A stretch of 64,000 nt of DNA from Catonia carolina. Lineage: Eukaryota > Arthropoda > Insecta > Hemiptera > Achilidae. The position numbers were made by a program, and so were the translations under genes. The notes beneath the pieces are model-generated. The model saw only the letters and a program-made list of their open reading frames with translations. It was not told the DNA's origin and made no database searches. The stretch's first letter is position 1. Each line of letters starts with the position of its first letter. The DNA lies in NCBI GenBank assembly GCA_035578175.1, contig JAQMRL010000003.1, forward strand, positions 82,471,969 to 82,535,968, in the 5' to 3' direction. Positions 34,405-47,993 of the stretch are shown here, one piece after another.

Positions 34405-35270
34405 CTGAAATAAAAATGTATCAACCTTACAAACACCCATCTTAAATCAACTCCAATTTAATACCTGTTTTCAGGTGTATTTATTAGAAAATCTGGTGTG
34501 AAACACTCACACAACTTTCTCTTGCCTATGCAAATAATAAATAATAATCCTAACATTAGTAATAAAACATTAGAAATAAACAAAAAACTAACCTCAATAA
34601 TCATAACCTAATTTTAATCATTAGTGAAAGACCCAAAATGAAAATCGACCTGTTTGACTTAAAAATACGGAAAATCACTCTTTCTCACTAAACAAGCTCC
34701 GTGAAGAAAAATGCTCTCAATAAAAGTTGTAGATCTTTTAATTTTCTATAAATTTAATTATATACACTTTTGTCGTAAAATGCATAATAAGGCCGAAATC
34801 TTAAAAAAAATCAATTTTTCACACATTTTCGTGAGAAAAAAACAGAAAATCGCAAATTACTGCTAAACTAAGCGTTATACAAAAATTTGTTAGAAATAAA
34901 AGTTGTAGGGTTTTAAATTCTCTACAATTTTTATTATATAAATTGTTGTGCTAAAATGCATATTGAAGCCGTAATCTTAAAAAAACAACTGTTTACGAGA
35001 AAACGCCCTCGCCAAGAATTTCAGAAAACATGGCGCCTACTCTATCTTGTAGAGAAAAAAAAATTGAGTAAACCAGGTGATTTTTAAAAAAATTGTAGGG
35101 CCTGTTTTTGAGAAAATCGCAAAAATGTGAAAAATTACACGAATAAACTACTACTTCCGGTTGACCGATTTTGTTGAAAATGTTCGTGTCGGGTCCGGTA
35201 GTGGTATGTAACTTAAGTTTCAAGTTCGTACAATGTTCCGTTCTTGAGATATTTTGTACACACACACACA

Positions 35271-35309
<39 letters not shown>

Positions 35310-38300
35310 GACACACATACACACAGACCAATCGCTAAAAACATGTTTTTTGGGTTCAGGGGGTCTGAAAACGTGTAGATCCGGTGAAAAATCGACATGA
35401 AAACAATACTTTCCTTCCTATATATTCATATAGGCAAGAGAAAGTAAAAAATTCCCTATTTAAAACCTGAAATTCAACTGAATACTAAATAAAAACGTAT
35501 TTTGTTTATTCGGCTAAAACAGAATAAAAAAATCTCGAGTGAAACACTCACACGACTTTTTCTTGCAAATGCAAATAATGAACAATGTAACCTAACATTT
35601 GTAATAAAACATTAGAAATAAACAAATAACTAACATCAAAAACATAACCTAATATTCATCATGAGTAAATGATGCAGAATGAAAACCAACCTTAGTTTGG
35701 CTAATACGGAAAATCAATCTTTGGCGCTAAACTAGGCTCTGTAGAGAAAAATGCTTAAAAGTTGTAGATCTTTCAATTTGATTATATACACTTTAGCCTT
35801 ATAACATGTATACTAAAACCGAAATCTTAATAATCCTTTTTTTACAGATTTTCATGAAAAGAAAACAGAAAATCACTAATTACCGCTAAACTCAGCGTTA
35901 TTATTTTCAGCTACACAAATTATGTCTATTTAACACTATATATTTCTAATAGTCGCTTTTTTAAATTTTAATGCGCGATATTTTTTTTAATCTTTTCATT
36001 TATGTTGGCAGAAATTTCAAAATTAAAATTGTCCATTACATTTACCTTCGGAACTAATATAAACAAACGCTTTTCTTCGCTATAGGATAAGAAAAACTTG
36101 GGCTGTCCCCAAGTGCCATGTTCTATTAGACGGACGGCCTAATTCGATAAATGTTTAGTGTTTCTCAATTAAATTAGATAGAGGTAGACATTTTTTATAA
36201 ATACTTAATATTTTTTTCTGCCCATAACAGACAGGTGAAGTGTCAAATTATTTATACTCAATCTGTTAGTTGCAGGGCTAAAATAAATAGTTCTGTTTCT
36301 TGTCACATGGTCAGCCAATTAAATGACTGAATCATTTAAGAACAGAAGAGGTAGAGCTGTAAAAGACACTAATCAGAGTTATCTCCTCTGAAAGTAATGA
36401 ATTTCATTATACAGCCAGACCCTGTGGTGAATGAAGTGAAGGTGTCATCTGCAGAGTGGAAAATATGTGCTTTTCAGAGGGCTTGGCATGCTGATAAGTG
36501 TACTTTTCCATTCCGTGAGGAAGGCACTGGTAAACCACCTCACTCCTCGTTTTACTTAGTAAAACCTCTACAGGTTCAAACCAGCCTTTCAGCTGATGAC
36601 CTAAACAACAACAACACTTAATATTTTATAGAGTATGGACTAAGAAAAAAATTTTGAATACCCTTTTTTATGCATAAACGAAGCAGGTCTCCAACTGTGA
36701 TATTCATTGATTTTACAATTAAGCATTTGCAGCCAAGAATATAACGGAAGAAAGTATTCCACCATCCCATCCATTCTTAAATCTTGATCATTTATCATTT
36801 CTTCCATAACCAGATACCATGGTTTTGCCGAACCCAGCATCATTCCCTTCCTGAATAACCAAAAATCTGGTGTGAAACACTCACACAACTTTCTCTTGCC
36901 AATGCAAATAATTAACAATAAAACTAATATTAGTAATAAAACATTAGAAAAAATATAAAACTAACCTCAAAAACATAACCTTATTTTAATCATGAGTTAA
37001 AGACGCAAAATGAAAATCGAACTCAGTTTGGCTTAAAAATACAGAAAATCACTCTTTCACGCTAAACTAGGCTCTGTAGTGAAAAATTCTTTAAATAAAA
37101 GTTGTAGATCTTTTTATTTTCTATAAATTTAATTATATACACTTTTGTTGTAAAATGCATTCTAAGGCCGAAATCTTTAAAAAAAATTTCACACGTTTTC
37201 GTGAGAGAAAAAGAGAAAATTGCTAATTACTGCTAAACTAAGCGTTATACAAAAAAATGTTTGAAATAAAAGTTGTAGAATTTTTAATTCTCTACATTTT
37301 TTATTATATAAATTGTTGTGCTAAATTGCATATTAAAGCCGTAGTCTTAAAAAAACTATGTTTTTACGTAAAAACAGCCTCGCCCAGAATTTCAACAAAC
37401 ATGACGCCTACCCTATCTTGTAAAAAATAAAAAAATTCAGTAAACCAGGCGATTTTTAAAAAAATCGTAGGACCAGTTTTTGAGGAAATCGCAAAAATGT
37501 GAAAAATTACACGAATAAACTACTACTTCCGGTTGACCGATTTTGATGAAAATGTTCGTGTCGAGTCCGGTAGTGGTATGTAACTTAAGTTTCAAGTTCG
37601 TACAATGTTCCGTTCTTGAGATATTCTGTTCACACACACACACACAGGCGCGCGCACACACACACAGACACACAAACAGACCAATCGCTAAAAACATGTT
37701 TTTTGGGTTCAGGGGGTCTGAAAACATATAGATCCGGTGAAAACTCGATTTCGAAAAATCGACATGAAAACAATACTTTCCTTCCTATATATTCATATAG
37801 GCAAGAGAAAGTAAAAACCGCGAATTCAGAAAATATTTCAATTTTTTTTTATATCAAATTTACTGCAAAATTACCATTTTAAAACTGACGAACATTTTAT
37901 TTTCAGTGATATAATTATTTAGTTACCCACTGGTACTAGAATCTATTTTATTATTTCATTTACACAGTGTTTTAGCAACACTTTTATTGACGACAGTAAT
38001 CTTAAACACACAAAAAACTGTAATTTAGCAACGTATACATTAGGTATATGAGAATAAATCTTTTATGGCTTGAACAGTATTTTTATTAATTTATATTTAT
38101 GAATATCTAAAACTTAAATATTACGTATTTATATCTTATAATTAATTTATTCTTAATTTTAATTTCTCCTTTAATACATTTAACACGTTCAGCACGGATG
38201 ACGCCTTAAGGCGTCAAATCGAGGTTCATTCCAGAGACGAATGACGCCTTAAGGCGTCATGTACAAAACCACATTTCTATAGCTTTTTATAAATCGCCGG

Positions 38301-41300
38301 TGTACTGGCAGTGTTAGTAAAGGTTGTTCAGGGGTTCAGATCTATTCTACGAGCGCCACTGTGAAGGTCGTCTTTCGTTACCAACTGCCGGGAATTTTTG
38401 ACGAATTTTTAAAATTGTAGTCTATTCGAACTTTCTAGTGCCGTGTAATTTTATTGTTTTATTTAATTATATCAATTATTCTACGATTTTCTTCGTTTCC
38501 AGTGACTTCTTTTTACAAATAAAAGGTAAGAATAATACATTTTTACGTAAAAATAGTTTAAATTATTACTCAAAAGAAAAATTTCTGTTACTTTCTGAAC
38601 TCGCGATTTCTATGCACTGTGTTTCTTTTGCAGGCCTACTGTACGTTATATAATAAACTGTACTATTATAATTACGGTCATAAAATAATTTTGTACGAGT
38701 AAAAGTACTTTTATTACTAATTTTTCCATATTGCCATGGTCTCACTAAAAATTATTAGTCAGCTTATACGCTTAGCGTCATAACGAAAAATTATAGTGAA
38801 TTAGTTGTACCATCAACAAAAAAACTAAAATTTAGTTAAAACTAAAACATTTAATGTTTTACCTTTTGAGTAATAAATAAGCTAAATACTTTTAAGTATA
38901 TATGTTCCAATATAATTATTGAGTATTCTGTAGACACAAATTATCAAAATAATAATACTATAATTTGTTTGCACAAAAATACTGTGCGTACTTAAGGTCT
39001 ATTTCTCAATTGTAACGTAATTTAGCCAACAAACGTTGGAATAAAACGTTTAACTCTTCAGGGCCAGGAAAATATTGTAAGTTTCGACCGAATGCTAGTA
39101 GTTTTCCATTTGTATTCTTAAAAATGTCAGCCTTTTGTGCGATTTATACGTATTAATTTTTCTAATAACTAAAAAATGAATTTCAAATATAAATTTCGTA
39201 AAAACAACAAACGTGTATAATACCGTACTATATTTAGCCGGTGAGTAAATGAGCAAATAAGTAAGATCGTTCCGGGGACGAATGACGCCTTAAGGCGTCA
39301 TGGTATTTTTTCACTGCAATGGCGGGTCGGCACAGCGAAGCATACGTGATTCCAGCCGCCGTGCTGAACGTGTTAATCAACCGGACAGTTTGAAATATTA
39401 AAATTGGCGTTATGAAGGATGAAAGGACTGTCACCAGTTCTTTTCAACTGAGTGCTTGAGAAAGTTTAATTTATTTATTATTTAATTTTATTTATTTATT
39501 TATTTAATTACATTAAATTGTTTACAACATGCCAAAGTGGCCCAGTGTTAGAAACAATATTACATATAAAATAAACAGTAACTTATTACAAACTAAATCA
39601 CAATTGCACAATTATAAATTAATGTACTATACCTTTCCTTAATCATAAACTTATACAGAGAAAAAAGTACCTAACTTAATTGGGTAGAGAGAGCGTCAAT
39701 ATGAAAACTTCAGTTTTCAAATTAAGAACGGTTCCGAAAGACAAACATACATAAAACATAGGTACAAAAACAAATAACAAAAACAAAAACATAAAAAAAT
39801 CCATACCAATACATAAAAAAAATACTAAATAACCAAAAATACCGGGTAAATAAACTACGTTAAACAATTAAATCATTTCTAAAGCCCTGGAGCTTGTCGG
39901 CCTAAACGAGGCTCGACTCTGATGAAACGGATCTAAGGAAATAATTTCATCTATTGAATTAAAATTCACTAGCATGGTATTTAATGGGGAATGGTTAGCA
40001 TAATTAGTTGAAGGTTAAAAATTATTAATATAACCTGCTAGAGACAAAAAACCTTTGCTTGACAAGGTTAAAATATTGAAACTATAAAATGCACTTCAAA
40101 ATGACACGGTTTAATAAACATTCGTATTATTCCATACATTACAAAGATCAAAAATATATTGATAGACTTCCAATTTGATTGAAAATGATTACTACAAATA
40201 TTTTTTTACCGGACACTGTGATTATGAATAATGTGACACTTATTGCTGAGGTCCGTTTCGGGATCTAGGTAATTAAATAATTATTACACTAAGGTTTACA
40301 ATTTCAAATATTTATTACACTAAAAGATTACAAAATAAATAATAAACTAATTAAAATGACTTATTACAATAAATAACTTGTAAATCTACTTAAAATAAAT
40401 ACAATTAATAATAAACAATAAATAACTTAATAACTCACTTAGCTCTACTTACAATCACCTTTATAATACACAAACATACAAAACACAGAAATTGAATTCA
40501 CAAAAACTGCACATTAACTTTACAATACTCACAAAAAATACTTTACACAATATACACACAATAAAGGCAGTATACCAGTCGTCGACCAACACAATGCTCG
40601 GAATAGTTAACCTGTATAACAACCCGATAATCGCTCGTCGAAGATCAAACGGATATTACTCACTGAACCGCGCTCGGGGTCTCTTTATATACCTATTTAC
40701 AACGATAGTTCGAGAAGAGAATAGAACAACATGCAAGAATAAAGTACAAAAAATAACTCTTTATTAATGAGTGCTAGAAAAATCCGTTGTAAACAGGTCA
40801 ACAATAGGTCTTTTGTAAATAGAAAACGTAAACAACCGGTCTCCCCTCATAATAGCTGTACACGATACCCGACCTTTTACGATAGTTATTACAACTTTTA
40901 TGAATAGACATACCTTTATGGTTATTATTGTCTGTCATTTATTGTTGCTATTGTGTGTTGTTATTTTTGTCTTTATTATTCTCTAATGTTGTTACTATTA
41001 TTTCACACACTATACTATTTCATGAATGAAATTCTGGAACCTTCGTGAACCATCTGGTCGATTCTGTCACATTAACATACGTTACTAACACTTAATAACA
41101 TAAGAATAACACTTGATGCGTTCGAAATACATGCTGTTTTAGTACACACAAAAGTAGACAATTACATATAAAAATGGTATGACAGGTTACAAAAAGATGA
41201 CTCTGAAACCAGTATAAATAAACTTGAGAAAAACGTCAACAGCACACACATACACACTACGGTAATACGGTAGGATATAGAAATTTAAAAATAAATATCC

Positions 41301-44300
41301 GAAAAAAGTAGAAAATTACGTAAGTCATTTATGAATATAAATTAATTGTTTTAACAAATTTCTTTAGAAAATAATTCACAATTACTAATTTATTGAAGAA
41401 AGTAGGCAAGACTAACTTTCAATAATACAGTACGCGACAAAATTCAGAAGCCTCATATTCTTAAAATTAACGCTTGTTTTTGGAATATCTTTAACTGTAT
41501 TGATCGCCACGTATGCTTCTTCAGAAATCGTATACGCTATATAAATTCTTTATTATTAATACCGCAAAAATACTTAATAAAAACAACGAAACTCTTGAAC
41601 TTCTTCGAATAAAGGAGGTAATTTGCTTCGGATTAAGGAGGATTCTTCAAGCGGATAAAGTAAATATTTTATTTGGGGAATATTTTGAATTATGGAGGTT
41701 CGAGTTAGAGAAATCCGACTATATTAATACAAAAATAACACTGTAATCTAATTTTGAAAACTCTGATTTTCACACACTTCATAAAGATAATTTACCTGAG
41801 CATTACTCCAGCAACAGGACTTTCAAAAAGATTGCATCTGTGAAGCGGTATCATATGTAAAGTTTTAGGACTGTATTGGCGAGTAGCGATACAAATTTCT
41901 CTATACAACTGAAATCCGAAGATAACGCCAAATACATGACTGAAAAACAAAAACATGATTATGTTAATAGATTATATTAATACAATCATTGGTTTTGAAT
42001 CCACTTAAGTCATTGTTCTTTCTTTTGTGTATTCTGCACTAAGTATTTAGTCGTTATAATACTGTGACACTTATCGCTAAGGTCCGTTTCGGGATCTAGG
42101 TGATTAAATAATCTCTCGGTTCATCCAGTCCCCCTCCACAAGATTTCCATTCCTCATATCGGAATACACCTGCTTGTTCCACAGTTCGGGCGGTCTTCCT
42201 TTTCTTCTTCTTCCAGGTGGATCCCAATTCAGCATTCTCTTGGGCCACCTTTCATCTCTCATCCTCTGTGTATGTCCCAACCATATAAGGCGCTTCTTCT
42301 CAATTTGCTCCACTGCTGTATCCATTTTCCCCATTCTGTTCCTTATCTCCGAATTTCGTACTCGATCCATCCTTGAAACACAACTACTCCGGCGCAAGAA
42401 ATCCATCTCCACAGCATTTATTCTTTGCCTGTCTCTTTTGGTCAATTCCCATGTTTCAGAGCCATAGAGCAATATACTCTGTACAATGGAATGATAGATT
42501 TTAATTTTCGTACATTTTTTTATATTTGTAGACCAGAGTATGGAGTTTAATGTTTGTGTCGCCTGCCTGGCCTGTCCAATTCTACTTGTGATTTCTCTTT
42601 TTGAATTGCTCTCCGATGATATTATGCTGCCCAGGTATTTATATTCATCACATTTCACCACATTATGACCTCCTACTTGTAGATCCCTTGCTGTACCTCC
42701 TGAAACTAGGTATTTGGTCTTTTTGAAATTTCTTTTCATTCCATTTTCCTATAAGAATCAGCAAGTTTCCTGATCATGTAATGAATATCATGCTCATCAC
42801 CAGCCATTATTACTTGATCATCGGCGAACAAGAGTGAGTAGATATATTCGTTATTTATTGGGATACCCATATATTTACACTTTTCTTTCCAGTCCTTTAA
42901 TATCTCCTCCAGATAGATTTTGAACAGGGTCGGAGAGAGACAACAGCCTTGACGCACGCCCTTATCTGTACCAAATGGCTCTGACACTTTATTTCCTATT
43001 TTTATCACATTTATTTGGTCCTTGTAAATTTCATTGACAGCAGAAATGAAATAATATGTACTGCAGAAATAATATGTACTGGCCATTTAGGATTGATGTT
43101 GCGTCGGAGTACCGCTAAGTAGCTTAAGACAACTAGGATTATCGGTTTCATAATCATAGACATCCGAGTTTGAACCCTTGCATCTCCAAAACTATGAGTC
43201 GGATATCAACATATTTTACAAAAAATTTAGATAATTTTATTCTGCGTTGATCCATAATAGTCCTATATTTTTAATGTTGTTTAAAAATTGCTATATTGAG
43301 GTTGGAAGACAAAAATACGCGGTTTTTTGCTACCGCGACAAATTTCATGCGTTTAGAGGCGTGTAACTCGATAATTATTTGACCGAAAAGTTTGAAATTT
43401 TAACGCAAAATAGTCAATTATATTTTTACAGGGTGTACGAAATTTCAAATTCGTACGTAATTTAAATTTTGATTTATTAACATTATTCTGAATCCTTGCT
43501 ATTTCGGTAACCGCTCGATCGTTCGGCACGGGCAAACTATCGTTTTATTCAGCGTAAAAAACTTAGTAAAAATATGGTAATAACATGAAATATAGATTGG
43601 CCAATGTTATGGTAAGTAGAATTTTTAAAATTTTGAAAAATCGATGGGTAATGCGGGGTTGGGCGCTACTATCCATGTTGCTTGAATCTGACTGTCTACT
43701 TGTATTGACAATGCAGTCGGTCTATCCAGGTAGACAGTCCGACAGGATGTCACGTAAACAACCTGGTAACATGGATAGTAGCGTCCACCCCAGCATTACC
43801 CAGTCGATTTTTCAAAATTTTAAAAATTCTACTTACCATACCATTGGTCAATCAATATTTCATGTTATCAACATATTTGTACTCAGTTTTTTACGCTGAA
43901 TAAAACGATAGTTTGTCCGTGCCGAACGATCAAGCGGATACCGAGATAGAAAGGGTTCAGAATAATGCAAATAAATCAAAATTTAAATAACGTACGAATT
44001 TTTAATTTGGTACACACTGTAAAAATATAATTGACTATGCTGTGTTAAAATTTCCATCTTTTCAGTAAGATGAGTATCGAGTTACACGCCTCTAAACGCA
44101 TGAAATTTGTCGCGGTAGCAAAAAACCGGGTCGTTTAGTCTTCCAACCTCGATATGGCAATTTTTAAACAACATTAAAAATATAGGACTATTATGGGTCA
44201 ACGCAGAATAAAATGAGCTAAATTTCTATGTAAAATATGTTGATATCCGACTCATAGTTTTTGAGATGCAAGGGTTCAAACTCGGATGTCTATGATTATG

Positions 44301-47300
44301 AAACCGATAGTAAGTTCTATTCTATTACTTAGCGGTCCCCCGACGCGACACGTCAAACGTGAAGGGCCAATATATATGCTTTTTTTACTTTTTAACTGAT
44401 TTTTTAAACTTTTAATTTAATTTTTATTAACAATATTGCTTTGGCTCTTGTAAACTAATAAATTTAATGTTGTAAATTTGAAAATTTTTATGACTAATTT
44501 ATCCATTCTGGAAAGTTTATTTTATGTCCGAGTTGGATCACTACTCGATTAATTCTTAATTTTCTTTTGAAGTTTATTTATCCAATAAGCTTTCATCCTT
44601 CTTCGCCTTTGTGATTTCTTACTCCATCTTACATCATTCTTTTTCTGTTGATAGCTTATTTATTTTTACCTGTAATACAGTCTGAACATTTTTGATTTGT
44701 CAGTTTTATTTTTCAGATCGTCCAGTATAATTTGTTATTCTTCTATATTTTTTAATCATCTTTAACCCATTGAATGAATGCTAGTTTTACTATAGGTATC
44801 AAAAATTTTTAAAGAATTTTCTAAATTTTATATTTTCTTAAATTTCCTGATTAAATAAGCAAAGAAAAATATTCTATTTGTTTTCTTCGTGTTCAATATT
44901 GATTCTGTTTCTGTGTAAACTATTTAGTTTCAAGTGATTTTCCAATACCCACTTTTTGTGTTTTATTATTTAAGCGCGTTTTGAGAATTTTTATTCCTAA
45001 TTTTAAAATTTTATGTAAGCAGTTCACGTAAACAACTGCTTCAGCCAATGATTTTTGCTCTCTTCATGTAACCACTGACTACCAGCACACCAATTTTCAT
45101 GTAGAATTCATTCTTACTAGTTTATGTAGTATGTACTGGTAGATAGGTTAAAAAAATCTACAAATTGTGAAAACCCTTACATAATTAATTGAATTTTTTT
45201 AAATAGTTTTCTCATTATCAGCTTTGAAAAAAAAATCTAATGAAATCAATAGATAGATTTTAGGAAATTTTAATACCGCAAATCTGTGTAATTTAAGATA
45301 CGTGAGATTGTACATTACCAACGTACATAAATCTTAACTGAAATGAAATTAATAAGTAAGGTTCTATTTGAGGAAGTATGGCTTTCATGATCGTTCATTC
45401 GAGGTTAATAATAAATAGAAACCTCCAGAGAGGTAAATGGCAAACGTAACAAGCAAAAGTCTTATTTACACAAAGCATTGCGAATAAGTAGTCGGCCCTT
45501 ACTGTACATAACTAACTGTTTTGTTAGAATGCAAGGGTGTTACCAGTTTGTAAATTTAATAGAACAAGCCACTCCTACCTTCCCAAATGGACCAGAAATA
45601 ATTATCTCGGTCCAGTTTGTACCCTAATAAACCATGCTTGAGTTCATTCCTTGAGCCTTTGCTCGGTTTATCTCTTGATACGGAACACAACACAAGTTTC
45701 GTAAAACTACGCCTTTATACTCGTATATTATGTAGTAGTAATTGTTCAATTATTATTATTATTTTAAACATTAATAGTGACCTAAATCTACGCTCTGATC
45801 CTTTAATAGCATTAAAAGAATAACTACAAATTATTGCAATATTAAATCCAGGTTTCTTCGGGATCTTCTTTTTCTTCATGTACCTTATTCTCGGAGAATC
45901 TTGGCTTCTTGAGACTTGTCAATTTCCCGACAAAAAATTGAAACCAAACTCAAAAAATGGAACCTGAAAAGTCGACCTGGTACGCGCTTACCATTTATCT
46001 GTCCCTGCATCATAATCTGCAATATTCTATAATTCTCACTTCTCAACACATGACCAAAGTACTCTAACTTTCGACGTTTCACAGTATCCATAACTTCCAT
46101 AAATGTATTTTGCTTCACCAAGACATCCGTGTTCATTATTTTATCCATCCATGGTATCCTCAGAAATCGCTCATAACACCACATCTCAAAGTCATTTTAT
46201 TTAATTTTGGATCACCATCCAACCCTCCATCTCATACAACAACACATAATAGCTACAGTCCAGCCTCTCTTAGTTTGCTCCTAATGTAAACAAATAATGA
46301 CGTCACTGAGCATGCGAATTATATCAAAATGTGTACACGCTGATTAAAAAGTAACAACAAAATACTTTCTAAAGTATTTAAATACAAAATACTTATAAAA
46401 GTATTTTTCTAAATGAAATTGTTAGGCCTACATCATATCATGGCTGATGTTTTTAGTACCTTAAGTACTTATAATTTAAAAAATAGTTAACTTAATAGGA
46501 TTACGACATCCGTAAAGTCGCGGACTCTAGCGTGCACCCTGTAGTAGGTGGCTTTTGTTTGTTGACACTAGGAGCAAACAAACAACGGCTCAACTGTAAA
46601 AATTCTAATTCTAAGTAAGAGCCCAAGACCCCTGCGGCACAAACTCATCTTTCTAAATGCAGTACGAGCTTTTTTAACACGCAATCTGATCTCCTCCGAT
46701 TTACTTTAGTCATTGTTTACTCAGCATCTCAGATACCTAAAACTGTCTACTACTACCAAAACAGTGTCCTGAATTTTAATATGAATTGTCATTCCGGTCA
46801 CTTACCAATCACAAGTATCTTATAGTTGGGAGCTCACTTGATTGCTAGCGTAAGGAATTCGGTTGAAGAGGATTGTTTGTACGATTCCCCTACTCCTATA
46901 ACCTAGTAGTAGTAGTAATAATACAATTAGTACGCGCTGTTCTAAAAATATTAGTCACAAACCATTTCGAATAACTACTGTAGTACAGGCCTTCAAAGTT
47001 ATTTAAGCGTATGCGCAGTAGTCGGATTTGGTTGAGGTACGATGAAGGGAGAAATAATGGTCTGAGTAGTACAGCAGTAGAGGGGGGAATTCACAGCCGA
47101 CTTGCTGGAATGCATAACGTACTGTAGGTTTATATGGTCTAGGCCTACGGGAGCCTCTTTTTCCTAAAAGAGCGACCTCCAACATGGTGGAAGGGTTGAC
47201 GTTTCCTTGGGGGCTTTTCACAAATGTCCACCGACCACAGACAATAAGACAAAATAGTCAACCGTTCCAGCTACGATCTGTTCTCTGCGACAGCTTCAGT

Positions 47301-47954
47301 AGAATGAGACAATACACGCACGCACATACGCATGGATCGAACGTATGTCATCCCCTCTACAGCCGGCAGTATTCTCCCCACTCACTTCTCATTTCTGCGC
47401 GAACTACGATTACAAAACATTGACAGATTGTACCTGTCCCCCTTGCACTTCATCCCGAACTAGCAAACAAGTCAGCTCTCAACTATACTTTTATTGGTGT
47501 TTATATCAAAACGTATCAAATTGCATGTTAGCACGATCCTATTCGTAATCAATTTGAATGCCTCAGCAGAGGAAGCAAGTAGAACAGTGTCATCTGCATA
47601 ACTTAGATTGTTAGTCTTCGTTAATAACGATACTTTCCTTAAGTTCTGCGAGAGCTTCACTAAATATAGTACAATATAAATAGAAAGAATAAAACTGACT
47701 TTTTAAGGTAATGCAGTAACAATGAAAACCAAAAATTAGAAATTTTAGCTGCTATTAGAAATCTCAAGAAATAAGTACAATTTCGGGAAACACGGTATGT
47801 AGACTTTACTACGTATTTATTTAAGAGCAACTATTATAATAATGAAAATTCATGATTAACTGTACTGGTGCTGCGTGCAGCACCAGGGTTCCTGGTTTCT
47901 GGTTTGCAAGGTTTCTACAGTGAAACCATTCGTTAAAAAGTTAACTGCTTTTCT

Positions 47955-47993
<39 letters not shown>

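Larger units (their letters stand above)
45885..47660 (-). pseudogene. RTE-like LINE reverse transcriptase remnant split by two MITEs
   Basis: Minus-strand pieces in order: NNLSYADDTVLLASSAEAFK (47660-47490, catalytic YADD); after a MITE, TGMTIHIKIQDTVLVVVDSF then RYL and SEEIRLRVKKARTAFRKMSL (46805-46620); after a second MITE, MWCYERFLRIPWMDKIMNTD and VKRRKLEYFGHVLRSENYRI (46184-45990). The order matches a single reverse transcriptase. Confidence 0.85.

Noticed and set aside
34993..35398. Cys/Val-rich minus-strand frames
   Set aside because: Translation of a (CA)n microsatellite inside a transposon copy.
41513..41746. 77-codon plus-strand frame between ACE-like exons
   Set aside because: Antisense in an intron, no domain, no splice or start context.
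43140..43200. B-box-like GAGTTTGAACCC in the foldback arm
   Set aside because: No A box at the right distance; present in both arms simply because they are inverted copies.
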